From Melioribacter sp051488665 (GTDB lineage: Bacteria; Bacteroidota; Ignavibacteria; Ignavibacteriales; Melioribacteraceae), in contig NZ_JBPSEG010000021.1 in assembly GCF_051488665.1 (NCBI RefSeq), positions 1-18,050 of the forward strand: DNA of 18,050 bases, read 5' to 3'. Under the pieces are notes generated by a model. The model had not been told where the DNA came from. It searched no databases and worked only from the letters and a program-made list of their open reading frames with translations. This document shows, piece after piece, positions 8,539 through 15,199 of the stretch; position 1 is the first letter of the stretch, and the number at the start of each line of letters is the position of its first letter. Position numbers and translations under genes: made by a program.

Positions 8539-8843
8539 TCTTTTAATTTGTCGATTTCGTCTACGTTTACGTTTGAAAATGTTTTATAGATATTCAAAAC
8601 AATAGCCAGAGCGATTGCGGCTTCGGCGGCTGCCAGTATAATTATAAAAAGAGCGATTGCCTGCCCGCCCAATCCGAAATTACCGTATCGCGCAAAAGCC
8701 ACAAAATTTATATTGGCGGCGTTTAGTATCAATTCAATCCCCATCAAAACCATAACGGCATTTTTACGCGTGACTATGCCGTATAAACCGAGCGTGAATA
8801 AAATTGCGCTTACTACCAAAAAATGTGTTAAACCTACCTGCAT
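8535..8843 (-). CDS. nuoK: NADH-quinone oxidoreductase subunit K (NuoK)
   Basis: Small three-helix membrane subunit that links the quinone end of complex I to the antiporter-like pumps. I place the start at ATG 8843, giving 102 residues, the usual NuoK length, with the family-like N-terminus MQVGLTHFLVVSA; the frame stays open to a TTG at 8855. The two buried glutamates needed for proton transfer are present: Glu37 in MGIELILNAANINFV and Glu74 in ILAAAEAAIALAI. The stop overlaps the nuoL start (ATGA). NuoJ ends 15 bases before the chosen start. Confidence 0.94.
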   Translation of the reverse strand: MQVGLTHFLVVSAILFTLGLYGIVTRKNAVMVLMGIELILNAANINFVAFARYGNFGLGGQAIALFIIILAAAEAAIALAIVLNIYKTFSNVNVDEIDKLKE

Positions 8844-8858
8844 ATAATTTACCAAATT

Positions 8859-9368
8859 TTAATTGTTTTCTTCCGATTCTTCTCTGCGCGCTATCGAAGC
8901 CGCGCCAATAAGAGCTACAAGCAAAAGGATAGCCAGTAATTCGAATATAAGCACGTAATTCGTAACCAGAATTTTGCCGAGTCCGAAAATTGTAGTCGAC
9001 GGTATCTGAGCGTCGTAAGTTTTCCAGTCCGTCCATGTCATAACAGCCCATAGAATGCCGAGCAGAACGCCGCTGCCAATTGCGGCGGGCAAAAGGTGAA
9101 CGGTTCCCGTTCTTATATCGACGCTTGTAATTTTATTCGTAAGCATAACGCCGAAGAGCAGGAGAATTAAAATTCCGCCGACGTAAACCATTATTTGCAC
9201 AACCGCCAGGAAGTCGGCTCCGAGAAGGACATATATTCCCGATATGCCGAACAAAGTCAATAACAGGCTGTAAGCCGAGTAGACTATATTCCGCGTCGTA
9301 ACTACAATAAAAGCCGAAGCGACGGTTATAATGGCGAACAAATAAAATATAATGTCGAAATAGCTCAT
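8859..9368 (-). CDS. nuoJ: NADH-quinone oxidoreductase subunit J (NuoJ)
   Basis: Five-helix membrane subunit of complex I, 169 residues. The signature helix 3 region, VVQIMVYVGGILILLLFGVML, includes the conserved Tyr62 at the pi-bulge that couples quinone chemistry to pumping. It begins one base after the nuoI stop codon. The C-terminus is short and charged (RREESEENN). Identity is clear from sequence and from its place between nuoI and nuoK. Confidence 0.95.
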   Translation of the reverse strand: MSYFDIIFYLFAIITVASAFIVVTTRNIVYSAYSLLLTLFGISGIYVLLGADFLAVVQIMVYVGGILILLLFGVMLTNKITSVDIRTGTVHLLPAAIGSGVLLGILWAVMTWTDWKTYDAQIPSTTIFGLGKILVTNYVLIFELLAILLLVALIGAASIARREESEENN

Positions 9369-9369
9369 A

Positions 9370-9918
9370 TCAACTCGGATTTTTGTCTTCTTTAGGTTTT
9401 GCTGCAGCGGCTTTTTGAGCTTCTTTTTCAGCCTGGAACTTTTCGAAATTTGCCTTTTTCTCTGCAGCTTCTTCTTCTGTTAAGTTCGAAAAATGATAAA
9501 CGAGATTCCGTCTGTCGTATTCGGAAAATTCATATACGTCCGTCATATAAATACATTCTGTGGGGCAGGGAAATACGCACAATTGACAGTAGCAGCATTT
9601 TGCAAAGTCGATGTCGAATTTCGTGACCCACAACGCTTTTTTCTTTCCGTTTGAAGTGGTTCCCAAATCCTCGCCCGGTACGGCTTTGACGGTTTCTATG
9701 GTTATACAACTTACGGGACATGCTCTGGAACATTGGTCGCAGCCGATACAATCGTCAATATTTACATAAAGTCTGTTTCTTACACGTTCGGGAAGCGGAA
9801 CTTTAACGTCAGGATATTGGATTGTAACCGCGGGCGTGAAGAGATGTTTTAAAGTAATTTTCATGCCCACCAGCACGGTATAAAGCGCTTGCCATGTATT
9901 TTTCAAATATTCTTTCAT
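9370..9918 (-). CDS. nuoI: NADH-quinone oxidoreductase subunit I (NuoI), two 4Fe-4S clusters
   Basis: Peripheral iron-sulfur subunit that carries electrons (clusters N6a and N6b) to NuoB. It has 182 residues. Two ferredoxin motifs are complete: Cys57, 60, 63 and 67 in CIGCDQCSRACP, with Cys71 next; and Cys108, 111, 114 and 118 in CCYCQLCVFPCP, with Cys122 next. An amphipathic N-terminus should lie along the membrane arm. The last 35 or so residues are a Lys/Glu/Ala-rich, probably helical or disordered tail. Because nuoE, nuoF and nuoG are absent here, NuoI may be the outermost electron-accepting subunit. That is inferred from gene content. Confidence 0.96.
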   Translation of the reverse strand: MKEYLKNTWQALYTVLVGMKITLKHLFTPAVTIQYPDVKVPLPERVRNRLYVNIDDCIGCDQCSRACPVSCITIETVKAVPGEDLGTTSNGKKKALWVTKFDIDFAKCCYCQLCVFPCPTECIYMTDVYEFSEYDRRNLVYHFSNLTEEEAAEKKANFEKFQAEKEAQKAAAAKPKEDKNPS

Positions 9919-9934
9919 TACCCGATCGCTTTGT

Positions 9935-11002
9935 TTATAGTAATGTGACTATTCCTACAATTATTAAATTTGCCACCGCATAAGGAATAAGATATTTCCA
10001 GCAGACGGTCATCAATTGATCGACGCGCAAACGAGGCAGCGTCCATCTCAACCACATCTGAACAAATACAAAGAATAAAGTTTTCGATACGAACCAGAAT
10101 AACTGTTCAATCGGAACGAGCCATTCGACGCCGAGAGTGTTGCCCAGGTAACCGAAAGGCGACTGATATCCTCCTAAAAACAGTATCGATACGATAGCCG
10201 AAACTGCAAACATATTGGCGTATTCCGAAAGCATAAACATACCCCACTTCATACCGGAATATTCCGTGAAATATCCGGCAACCAATTCCGATTCGGCTTC
10301 GGGAATGTCAAAAGGAGTACGATTGACTTCAGCCAGAGTGCTGATGAACATAATGACAAAAGCAACGAACATAAAAGGGATTAAAATAAACTTTGCTATT
10401 CCGAATTCCGGGCCGCCGAAGAGATTCCAGTTCCAGAAATACGCGGTCTGTTGCTGACTGATTTTATCCAGGCTCAGCGTTCCCGTATACATAACCATCG
10501 TAAGGACGACTAAAGCCGTAGGTATTTCGTAACTTACAATCTGCGCGGCGGAGCGCATTGCTCCGAGCAGCGAATATTTATTGTTCGAAGACCAGCCTGC
10601 CATCAAAATTCCCGCTACAACGAGCGACGAAATTGCTATTATATAAAATAAGCCGACTTCGATTTCGCTCCCGATTATCGCGCTCGAAAAGGGGATGGCT
10701 GCAAACGCGGCAAACGAGCCGGCAAATACGAGCACCGGCGCAATATTAAATAATTTTTTGTCGGCATCGGCGGCAATTGTGTCTTCTTTTTGAATCATTT
10801 TGATCATGTCGGCAATCGTCTGAAGCCATCCGTGCCAGCCTGTGCGCATAGGTCCCAATCTGTCCTGCATATGCGCCGAAACTTTACGCTCGAGCCAAAT
10901 GGCAAACAATGCATAGAGAAGGATTACGGTTAAAGGCACCAATGCGACAATTAATGTCGATATTATGGCATTTCCGGTTAAATTGTAGAGCGCTTGATAC
11001 AT
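9935..11002 (-). CDS. nuoH: NADH-quinone oxidoreductase subunit H (NuoH), quinone-site membrane subunit
   Basis: Membrane subunit that forms much of the quinone tunnel and the first part of the proton path, 355 residues, about eight helices. The family signatures are intact: WLERKVSAHMQDRLGP at 36-51 on the first cytoplasmic loop, and NRTPFDIPEAESELVAGY at 227-244 with its cluster of acidic residues, followed by FTEYSGMKWGMFMLSEYANM. The start codon shares one base with the nuoD stop (TAATG), so translation is probably coupled. Confidence 0.96.
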   Translation of the reverse strand: MYQALYNLTGNAIISTLIVALVPLTVILLYALFAIWLERKVSAHMQDRLGPMRTGWHGWLQTIADMIKMIQKEDTIAADADKKLFNIAPVLVFAGSFAAFAAIPFSSAIIGSEIEVGLFYIIAISSLVVAGILMAGWSSNNKYSLLGAMRSAAQIVSYEIPTALVVLTMVMYTGTLSLDKISQQQTAYFWNWNLFGGPEFGIAKFILIPFMFVAFVIMFISTLAEVNRTPFDIPEAESELVAGYFTEYSGMKWGMFMLSEYANMFAVSAIVSILFLGGYQSPFGYLGNTLGVEWLVPIEQLFWFVSKTLFFVFVQMWLRWTLPRLRVDQLMTVCWKYLIPYAVANLIIVGIVTLL

Positions 11003-12117
11003 TATCTGTCCACCTCGCCTAATACTATATCGATACTGCCTAAAATTGCAATAACATCCGCAACCAGATGTCCTTTGCAGAGTTCGCCGAGCACTTCCAG
11101 ATTGACGAAGGAAGGAGCTCTTACTTTGACTCTGAACGGATTCGTAGAACCGTCGCTTATAATGAAATAGCCGAGTTCGCCTCTCGGATTTTCAACGCGT
11201 TGATAAACCGTTCCGGCGGGAGGTTTAATTCTGCGCGGTATCGCCGATTGAACGTCGCCTTCGGGAATTTTGTCGATTGCCTGCTCGATAATTCTAAGGC
11301 TCTGTTCCATTTCGAGCACGCGAACGTAATATCTGTCCCAGCAATCGCCTACGGTTCCCATCAGTCCCTGACCTACAGGAACGTCGAATTCGAATCTGTC
11401 GTAGATCGAATACGGTTCGTCTTTGCGTAAATCGAACGCAAGACCGCTTCCTCTCAGACTCGGTCCGGTTACGCCGTAATTTATAGCGGTATCGAGAGGC
11501 AGAACGCCTATGTTTGCGGTTCTTTCGATAAAAATTTTATTGTACGAGAGTAAATCGTTGAGTTCTTTTATTGTCGGTCTGAATTCTTTAATAAAATCTT
11601 TTGTAAGTCGTACGAAGTCGGGATGAATATCGTGAGAAAGACCGCCAACCCACATATAATTGTAAAGCAGACGCGCGCCGCAGGTTATTTCAAAAAGATT
11701 GAGAATTTTTTCGCGGTCGCGGAAACAATATAAAAACGGAGTAAAAGCGCCGATGTCGAGTCCGTATGTTCCGATTGCAACCAGGTGAGAGGCAATTCTT
11801 TGGAGTTCGCCCATAATAACGCGGATATATTCAACTCGTTCGGGCACTTCGATGCCGAGCAATTTTTCGACGGCAAGCACATAACCGAAATTATTGTACA
11901 TCGAAGCGAGATAGTCCATTCGGTCGGTATACGGAATTACCTGCGGATAGGTCATGGCTTCGGCGTGCTTTTCGAAGCATCTGTGCAAATAACCGATATG
12001 AGGTTTAACGTCAACGATTAATTCGCCTTCAAGTTCAAGTTCGAGTCTGAGCACACCGTGAGTGGAAGGGTGCTGCGGACCCATATTCAATATCATAGTT
12101 TCGGTTTTCAGAGCCAT
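11002..12117 (-). CDS. nuoD: NADH-quinone oxidoreductase subunit D (NuoD), 49-kDa quinone-binding subunit
   Basis: Peripheral subunit that with NuoB forms the quinone headgroup pocket beside cluster N2; related to the large subunit of NiFe hydrogenases but without metal-binding cysteines. It has 371 residues, a standalone NuoD (not fused to NuoC). GPQHPSTHGVLRLELELEGE at 13-32 carries His16 and His20, and DRMDYLASMYNNFGY at 65-79 carries Tyr69. These are expected to correspond to the His and Tyr that hold the quinone head. The C-terminal IDIVLGEVDR is the usual family ending. It is 18 bases after nuoC. Confidence 0.97.
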   Translation of the reverse strand: MALKTETMILNMGPQHPSTHGVLRLELELEGELIVDVKPHIGYLHRCFEKHAEAMTYPQVIPYTDRMDYLASMYNNFGYVLAVEKLLGIEVPERVEYIRVIMGELQRIASHLVAIGTYGLDIGAFTPFLYCFRDREKILNLFEITCGARLLYNYMWVGGLSHDIHPDFVRLTKDFIKEFRPTIKELNDLLSYNKIFIERTANIGVLPLDTAINYGVTGPSLRGSGLAFDLRKDEPYSIYDRFEFDVPVGQGLMGTVGDCWDRYYVRVLEMEQSLRIIEQAIDKIPEGDVQSAIPRRIKPPAGTVYQRVENPRGELGYFIISDGSTNPFRVKVRAPSFVNLEVLGELCKGHLVADVIAILGSIDIVLGEVDR

Positions 12118-12135
12118 ATTCAGTCAGTTTTATTG

Positions 12136-12666
12136 TTAATAAGGAACTTTCATTCCTTGATAAAATTCCGGATTCTTATAGTCTTTTCTGAGGGGATAAC
12201 CTGCATCCCAGTCGTACGGCATCAGAATTCTGCGCAGATCCGGATGATTATTAAAGATTATCCCGAACATATCGTAGGCTTCCCGTTCGTGCCAATTTGC
12301 AGTTTTCCAAACGGATTCAACTGATTCGACCCGGGGTTCTTCCCGCGGCGTTGATGTTTTCAGTGTGATTTTGTGTTTATATTCAATTGAATAGAGATGA
12401 TAATAAACGCTTAAAGTTCCGCCTTTAATAATTTCGGAGCCGTCTTCGTCTTTAACTTTTTCGCCGTTTGCGTCGTCGACGCCCGAAAGATTCATTAAGC
12501 TGTCGAATTTCAGCTCTTCGTTGTCCCTAAGGAAAAGACATATTTTATCGACAGCTGAAGGGGCTACCGAAATTATCGGCTCGGTCGGTTGTTCTTTTTC
12601 GATACCGGTAATGTCGTCTTTAAATTGATTCTTCAATATCTCGAAAATTTCTTCCGGGTTTTTCAT
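12136..12666 (-). CDS. nuoC: NADH-quinone oxidoreductase subunit C (NuoC), 30-kDa subunit
   Basis: Peripheral-arm structural subunit, 176 residues. The family signature is present near the C-terminus: WHEREAYDMFGIIFNNHPDL at 125-144, then RRILMPYDWDAGYPLRKDY at 145-163. A charged insertion at about 65-83 (ANGEKVKDEDGSEIIKGG) probably forms a surface hairpin. The start overlaps the nuoB stop by four bases (ATGA). Confidence 0.95.
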   Translation of the reverse strand: MKNPEEIFEILKNQFKDDITGIEKEQPTEPIISVAPSAVDKICLFLRDNEELKFDSLMNLSGVDDANGEKVKDEDGSEIIKGGTLSVYYHLYSIEYKHKITLKTSTPREEPRVESVESVWKTANWHEREAYDMFGIIFNNHPDLRRILMPYDWDAGYPLRKDYKNPEFYQGMKVPY

Positions 12667-13154
12667 GCTCGCTTCTTGGTTAATGATTCGTGTCTGATTT
12701 TTTCCTGGAGTTTAAGAAGACCTTCCAGTAAAGCTTCCGGACGAGGAGGGCAGCCCGGAACATAAACGTCTACCGGAATTACCCGGTCGACTCCTTTCAA
12801 AACGTGATAACCGTGATCCCAGTATGGTCCGCCGCAATTGGCGCAGCTTCCCATCGATATAATATATTTCGGTTCGGGCATTTGCTCGTAAAGGCGCTTG
12901 ATGCGGGTAGCCATCTTGAGCGTTACGGTGCCGGAGATAATAATAGCGTCTGCCTGGCGGGGAGTGTTTCTGGGAATTACCCCGAAACGGTCGAAATCGT
13001 AGTGAGAAGCAGAAGTAGCCATCATTTCAATAGCGCAGCAGGCAAGACCGAAGCCCAATTGCCATATAGACGACAGACGAGCCCAGTTAAATAAATCTTC
13101 TACTTTAGTTATTACGATATTTCCGTCAGAAAATTCTTTATCTAATATACCCAT
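12663..13154 (-). CDS. nuoB: NADH-quinone oxidoreductase subunit B (NuoB), cluster N2
   Basis: Peripheral subunit holding the terminal 4Fe-4S cluster N2, which passes electrons to quinone. It has 163 residues. All four N2 ligands are visible: the tandem Cys39-Cys40 in GFGLACCAIEMMA, Cys104 in SMGSCANCGGPYW, and Cys135 in YVPGCPPRPEALLEGLLKLQ. It starts six bases after the nuoA stop codon and overlaps nuoC at its own end. Confidence 0.97.
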   Translation of the reverse strand: MGILDKEFSDGNIVITKVEDLFNWARLSSIWQLGFGLACCAIEMMATSASHYDFDRFGVIPRNTPRQADAIIISGTVTLKMATRIKRLYEQMPEPKYIISMGSCANCGGPYWDHGYHVLKGVDRVIPVDVYVPGCPPRPEALLEGLLKLQEKIRHESLTKKRA

Positions 13155-13160
13155 AATAAA

Positions 13161-13568
13161 TCAGTCTTGTTTTTTCAGGATTTCGTTGAGTTTAGGCGGT
13201 TTGGGTTTTGGACGAGCCCATTCGAGGTCGCCTTTGCGCCATTCGTAAGCCATTCCGAGTACGAGCAGCAATAAAAATATAATACCTACGAGGAAGCCGT
13301 ATATTCCGAGTTCTTTATAAACCAGCGCCCAGGGAAAAAGCAAAACCACTTCGACGTCGAAAATAAGAAATATAAGAGCGACGACGTAGAAACGGATGTT
13401 GAATTTAACCCACGGCGAGCCTTCCGGATTTTCACCGCATTCGTAGATTTTTAATTTCTCGAAAGTCGGTCGGTTTGGCCTGACGATTTTTGCCACAAAC
13501 AATGTTATTATTACAAAGATTGCGGCAAATAAAATGAATATGAGAATTTTTCCGAATTCTGTAAGCAT
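13161..13568 (-). CDS. nuoA: NADH-quinone oxidoreductase subunit A (NuoA), first gene of the nuo operon
   Basis: Small three-helix membrane subunit at the quinone end of complex I, 135 residues. The long loop contains YECGENPEGSPWVKFNIRFY, and the second helix has FDVEVVLLFPWA with Asp71 and Glu73, the conserved acidic pair. A Pro/Lys-rich C-terminus follows the third helix. It opens the operon nuoABCDHIJKLMN. A sigma70-like promoter ends about 24 bases upstream, giving a short leader. Confidence 0.95.
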   Translation of the reverse strand: MLTEFGKILIFILFAAIFVIITLFVAKIVRPNRPTFEKLKIYECGENPEGSPWVKFNIRFYVVALIFLIFDVEVVLLFPWALVYKELGIYGFLVGIIFLLLLVLGMAYEWRKGDLEWARPKPKPPKLNEILKKQD

Positions 13569-13591
13569 TAGTCTTCAAAAAATTTGAGGGC

Positions 13592-13620
13592 AAAATAATA
13601 CTTCGAAGTATGATTGTCAA
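13592..13620 (-). promoter_or_regulatory. probable promoter of the nuo operon
   Basis: Reading the minus strand, a perfect TTGACA (-35; 13620-13615) is followed after 17 bases by TATTTT (13597-13592). TATTTTG also resembles a shortened Bacteroidetes -7 element. Transcription would begin near 13585, about 17 bases before the nuoA ATG. The spacer is almost filled by a perfect palindrome (separate entry). Confidence 0.55.
13598..13611. promoter_or_regulatory. 14-bp perfect palindrome in the nuo promoter spacer, candidate operator
   Basis: ATACTTCGAAGTAT is its own reverse complement over all 14 bases. It lies exactly between the proposed -35 and -10 elements of the nuo promoter, where a dimeric repressor or a DNA-distorting activator would control open-complex formation. 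I do not recognise a known regulator motif. Confidence 0.5.
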
Positions 13621-13621
13621 G

Positions 13622-13652
13622 AAATCAGATATCAAATTCCACTATCTGATTT
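13622..13652. promoter_or_regulatory. inverted repeat between the divergent nuo and pnt promoters
   Basis: AAATCAGATA (13622-13631) and TATCTGATTT (13643-13652) are perfect 10-bp inverted arms around an 11-base spacer. The repeat starts one base upstream of the nuo -35 element and about 25 bases upstream of the pnt -33 element. That suits a dimeric regulator serving both operons. Eight T at 13655-13662 also give it a terminator look on the plus strand, but no gene reads into it from that side. Confidence 0.45.
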
Positions 13653-13677
13653 AATTTTTTTTCTGTTGCAATTTTGA

Positions 13678-13708
13678 TTTGTCTTCTATCGAGTAATTAT
13701 TAAATTAG
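13678..13708 (+). promoter_or_regulatory. possible Bacteroidetes-type promoter of the pnt operon
   Basis: TTTG (13678-13681), then 19 bases, then TAAATTAG (13701-13708), which matches TAnnTTTG at five of six defined bases. Transcription would start near 13715, leaving a leader of about 25 bases before the pntAA start codon. Confidence 0.45.
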
Positions 13709-13727
13709 TTGTGCTAATAAAAATAAA

Positions 13728-13735
13728 CAGGAGAG
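13728..13735 (+). promoter_or_regulatory. ribosome binding site fixing the pntAA start
   Basis: CAGGAGAG lies five bases before the GTG at 13741. It excludes the earlier in-frame GTG at 13711, which lies upstream of this site and of the probable transcription start and would add ten residues not typical of the family. Confidence 0.75.
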
Positions 13736-13740
13736 ATAAA

Positions 13741-14886
13741 GTGGTAATAGCTGTTCCAAAAGAGATAATGGCGGGCGAGAACAGAGTGGCTTTGATTCCC
13801 GATGTCGCATCCCGGCTGATTAAAAAAGGATTCAAAGTGATAGTCGAGAGCGGAGCGGGAATGCGAGCCGGCTTTCCGGACGAAAAATATAAAGAAGCCG
13901 GAGCCGAACTGATCGACAATCTCGAGTCACTCTATTCTCAGGCGGATATTGTTCTTAAAGTTCAACGACCCGTCGATCATCCCGAAAAGGGAAAACACGA
14001 ACTCGAATTAATGAAAAAGGGAACTCTCTTAATATCGTTTTTCTATTCGCTCCATTTTCCCGAAGTTGCAAAAAAGGCGGCAGAACTAGGAATTAACGTG
14101 ATATCGATGGACGCCATTCCGAGAACGACGCTGGCGCAGCGTATGGACGCCCTCAGTTCGCAGGCAAACATAGCGGGTTATAAAAGCGTTATACTGGCTG
14201 CAAATCATCTGCATAAAATATTCCCGATGATGATGACTGCAGCCGGCACGATATCGCCTGCAAAAGTAGTTATAATGGGAGCCGGAGTGGCGGGACTATC
14301 AGCGCTCGGAACCGCAAAACGCTTAGGCGCCGTCGTGGAAGTCTCCGACGTAAGACCTCAGGTTAAAGAAGAAGTTCAGAGCCTTGGCGGCAAATTTATC
14401 GAAGTTCCGACAGACGAATCGATGCAGGACGCCGGCGGATATGCCAAAGAACAATCGGAAGAATTTCTAAGAAAACAAAAAGAATTGATCTTCAAACATA
14501 TTACCGAGGCGGACATAGTTATAACAACCGCGCTTATACCGGGCAAAAAAGCTCCTACTTTAGTGACGGAAGAAATGGTTAAAAATATGCGCCCCGGGTC
14601 AGTGGTTCTCGATATGGCAGTCGAATTCGGAGGCAATTGCGAAATAAGCGAAAAAGGCAAAACGGTTGTCAAGTACGACGTGACGATTATCGGCGAATCG
14701 AATTTGCCGAGTCTGGTGCCTTATCACGCCAGCGAAATGTACGCCAAGAATCTGTTGAATCTTATCGATTATACGAGCAAGGAAGGCAGATTCGATCATA
14801 ATATGGAAGACGAAATAATTGGCGGCGCGACTATCGTTAAGGACGGTCAGGTTGTGCACGAAAGAACAAAAGCATTAATTCAATAA
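13741..14886 (+). CDS. pntA: NAD(P) transhydrogenase subunit alpha part 1 (NAD(H)-binding domain I)
   Basis: Soluble NAD(H)-binding subunit of the proton-translocating transhydrogenase, which uses the proton gradient to make NADPH from NADH. The product has 381 residues and contains domain I only, as in the three-gene Rhodospirillum-type enzyme. It begins VVIAVPKEIMAGENRVALIP like its relatives. The domain I loop RMDALSSQANIAGYKSV starts at 134, with Gln141 the hydride-transfer-site glutamine. The Rossmann motif GAGVAG is at 180-185, with acidic Asp203 after the second strand favouring NAD over NADP. The start is GTG with a strong ribosome binding site. It is the first gene of pntAA-AB-B, 20 bases before pntAB, divergent from nuo. 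Confidence 0.95.
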   Translation: MVIAVPKEIMAGENRVALIPDVASRLIKKGFKVIVESGAGMRAGFPDEKYKEAGAELIDNLESLYSQADIVLKVQRPVDHPEKGKHELELMKKGTLLISFFYSLHFPEVAKKAAELGINVISMDAIPRTTLAQRMDALSSQANIAGYKSVILAANHLHKIFPMMMTAAGTISPAKVVIMGAGVAGLSALGTAKRLGAVVEVSDVRPQVKEEVQSLGGKFIEVPTDESMQDAGGYAKEQSEEFLRKQKELIFKHITEADIVITTALIPGKKAPTLVTEEMVKNMRPGSVVLDMAVEFGGNCEISEKGKTVVKYDVTIIGESNLPSLVPYHASEMYAKNLLNLIDYTSKEGRFDHNMEDEIIGGATIVKDGQVVHERTKALIQ

Positions 14887-14906
14887 TTAAATAAGAGGTT
14901 ACAATA

Positions 14907-15191
14907 ATGGAAAGTTTAGGATTATTAATGCTGATTTACGTTTTTGTATTGGCGATATTCGTCGGCTTCGAATTGATTACAAAAGTTCCGCCGACGCTTC
15001 ACACGCCGTTGATGTCCGGTTCGAACGCTATTTCCGGTATTACGATCGTAGGCGCCATTTTAAGCGCGGGACTCGAGGAATTTACAATCAGCACAATTCT
15101 GGGTATGGTGGCAATGATATTTGCAACCATCAACGTTGTCGGCGGATTTCTTGTGACCGACAGAATGTTAAAAATGTTCAAAAAAAAGTGA
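14907..15191 (+). CDS. pntAB: NAD(P) transhydrogenase subunit alpha part 2 (membrane helices)
   Basis: Small membrane subunit, 94 residues, corresponding to the C-terminal part of a full-length alpha subunit. One helix at the N-terminus is followed by the conserved KVPPTLHTPLMSGSNAISGI and two further hydrophobic stretches. His32 in LHTPLMS is highly conserved in the family and belongs to the proton path. AAGAGG eight bases before the ATG supports the start. PntB follows after eight bases. Confidence 0.93.
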   Translation: MESLGLLMLIYVFVLAIFVGFELITKVPPTLHTPLMSGSNAISGITIVGAILSAGLEEFTISTILGMVAMIFATINVVGGFLVTDRMLKMFKKK

Positions 15192-15199
15192 GCTGAAAA

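Noticed and set aside
11068..11430. 120-codon plus-strand open frame inside nuoD
   Set aside because: Antisense shadow of a highly conserved gene with no recognisable domain or ribosome binding site.
13622..13662. Hairpin followed by eight T, read as a plus-strand terminator
   Set aside because: No plus-strand gene ends there; it lies between two divergent operons upstream of both starts. A regulatory repeat is the simpler reading.
13711..13740. Upstream in-frame GTG as the start of the transhydrogenase alpha gene
   Set aside because: It lies upstream of the strong CAGGAGAG site and of the proposed transcription start. The ten extra residues (LIKINRRDK-like) are not family-like, whereas GTG at 13741 has a well-spaced ribosome binding site and gives the usual VVIAVPKE beginning.
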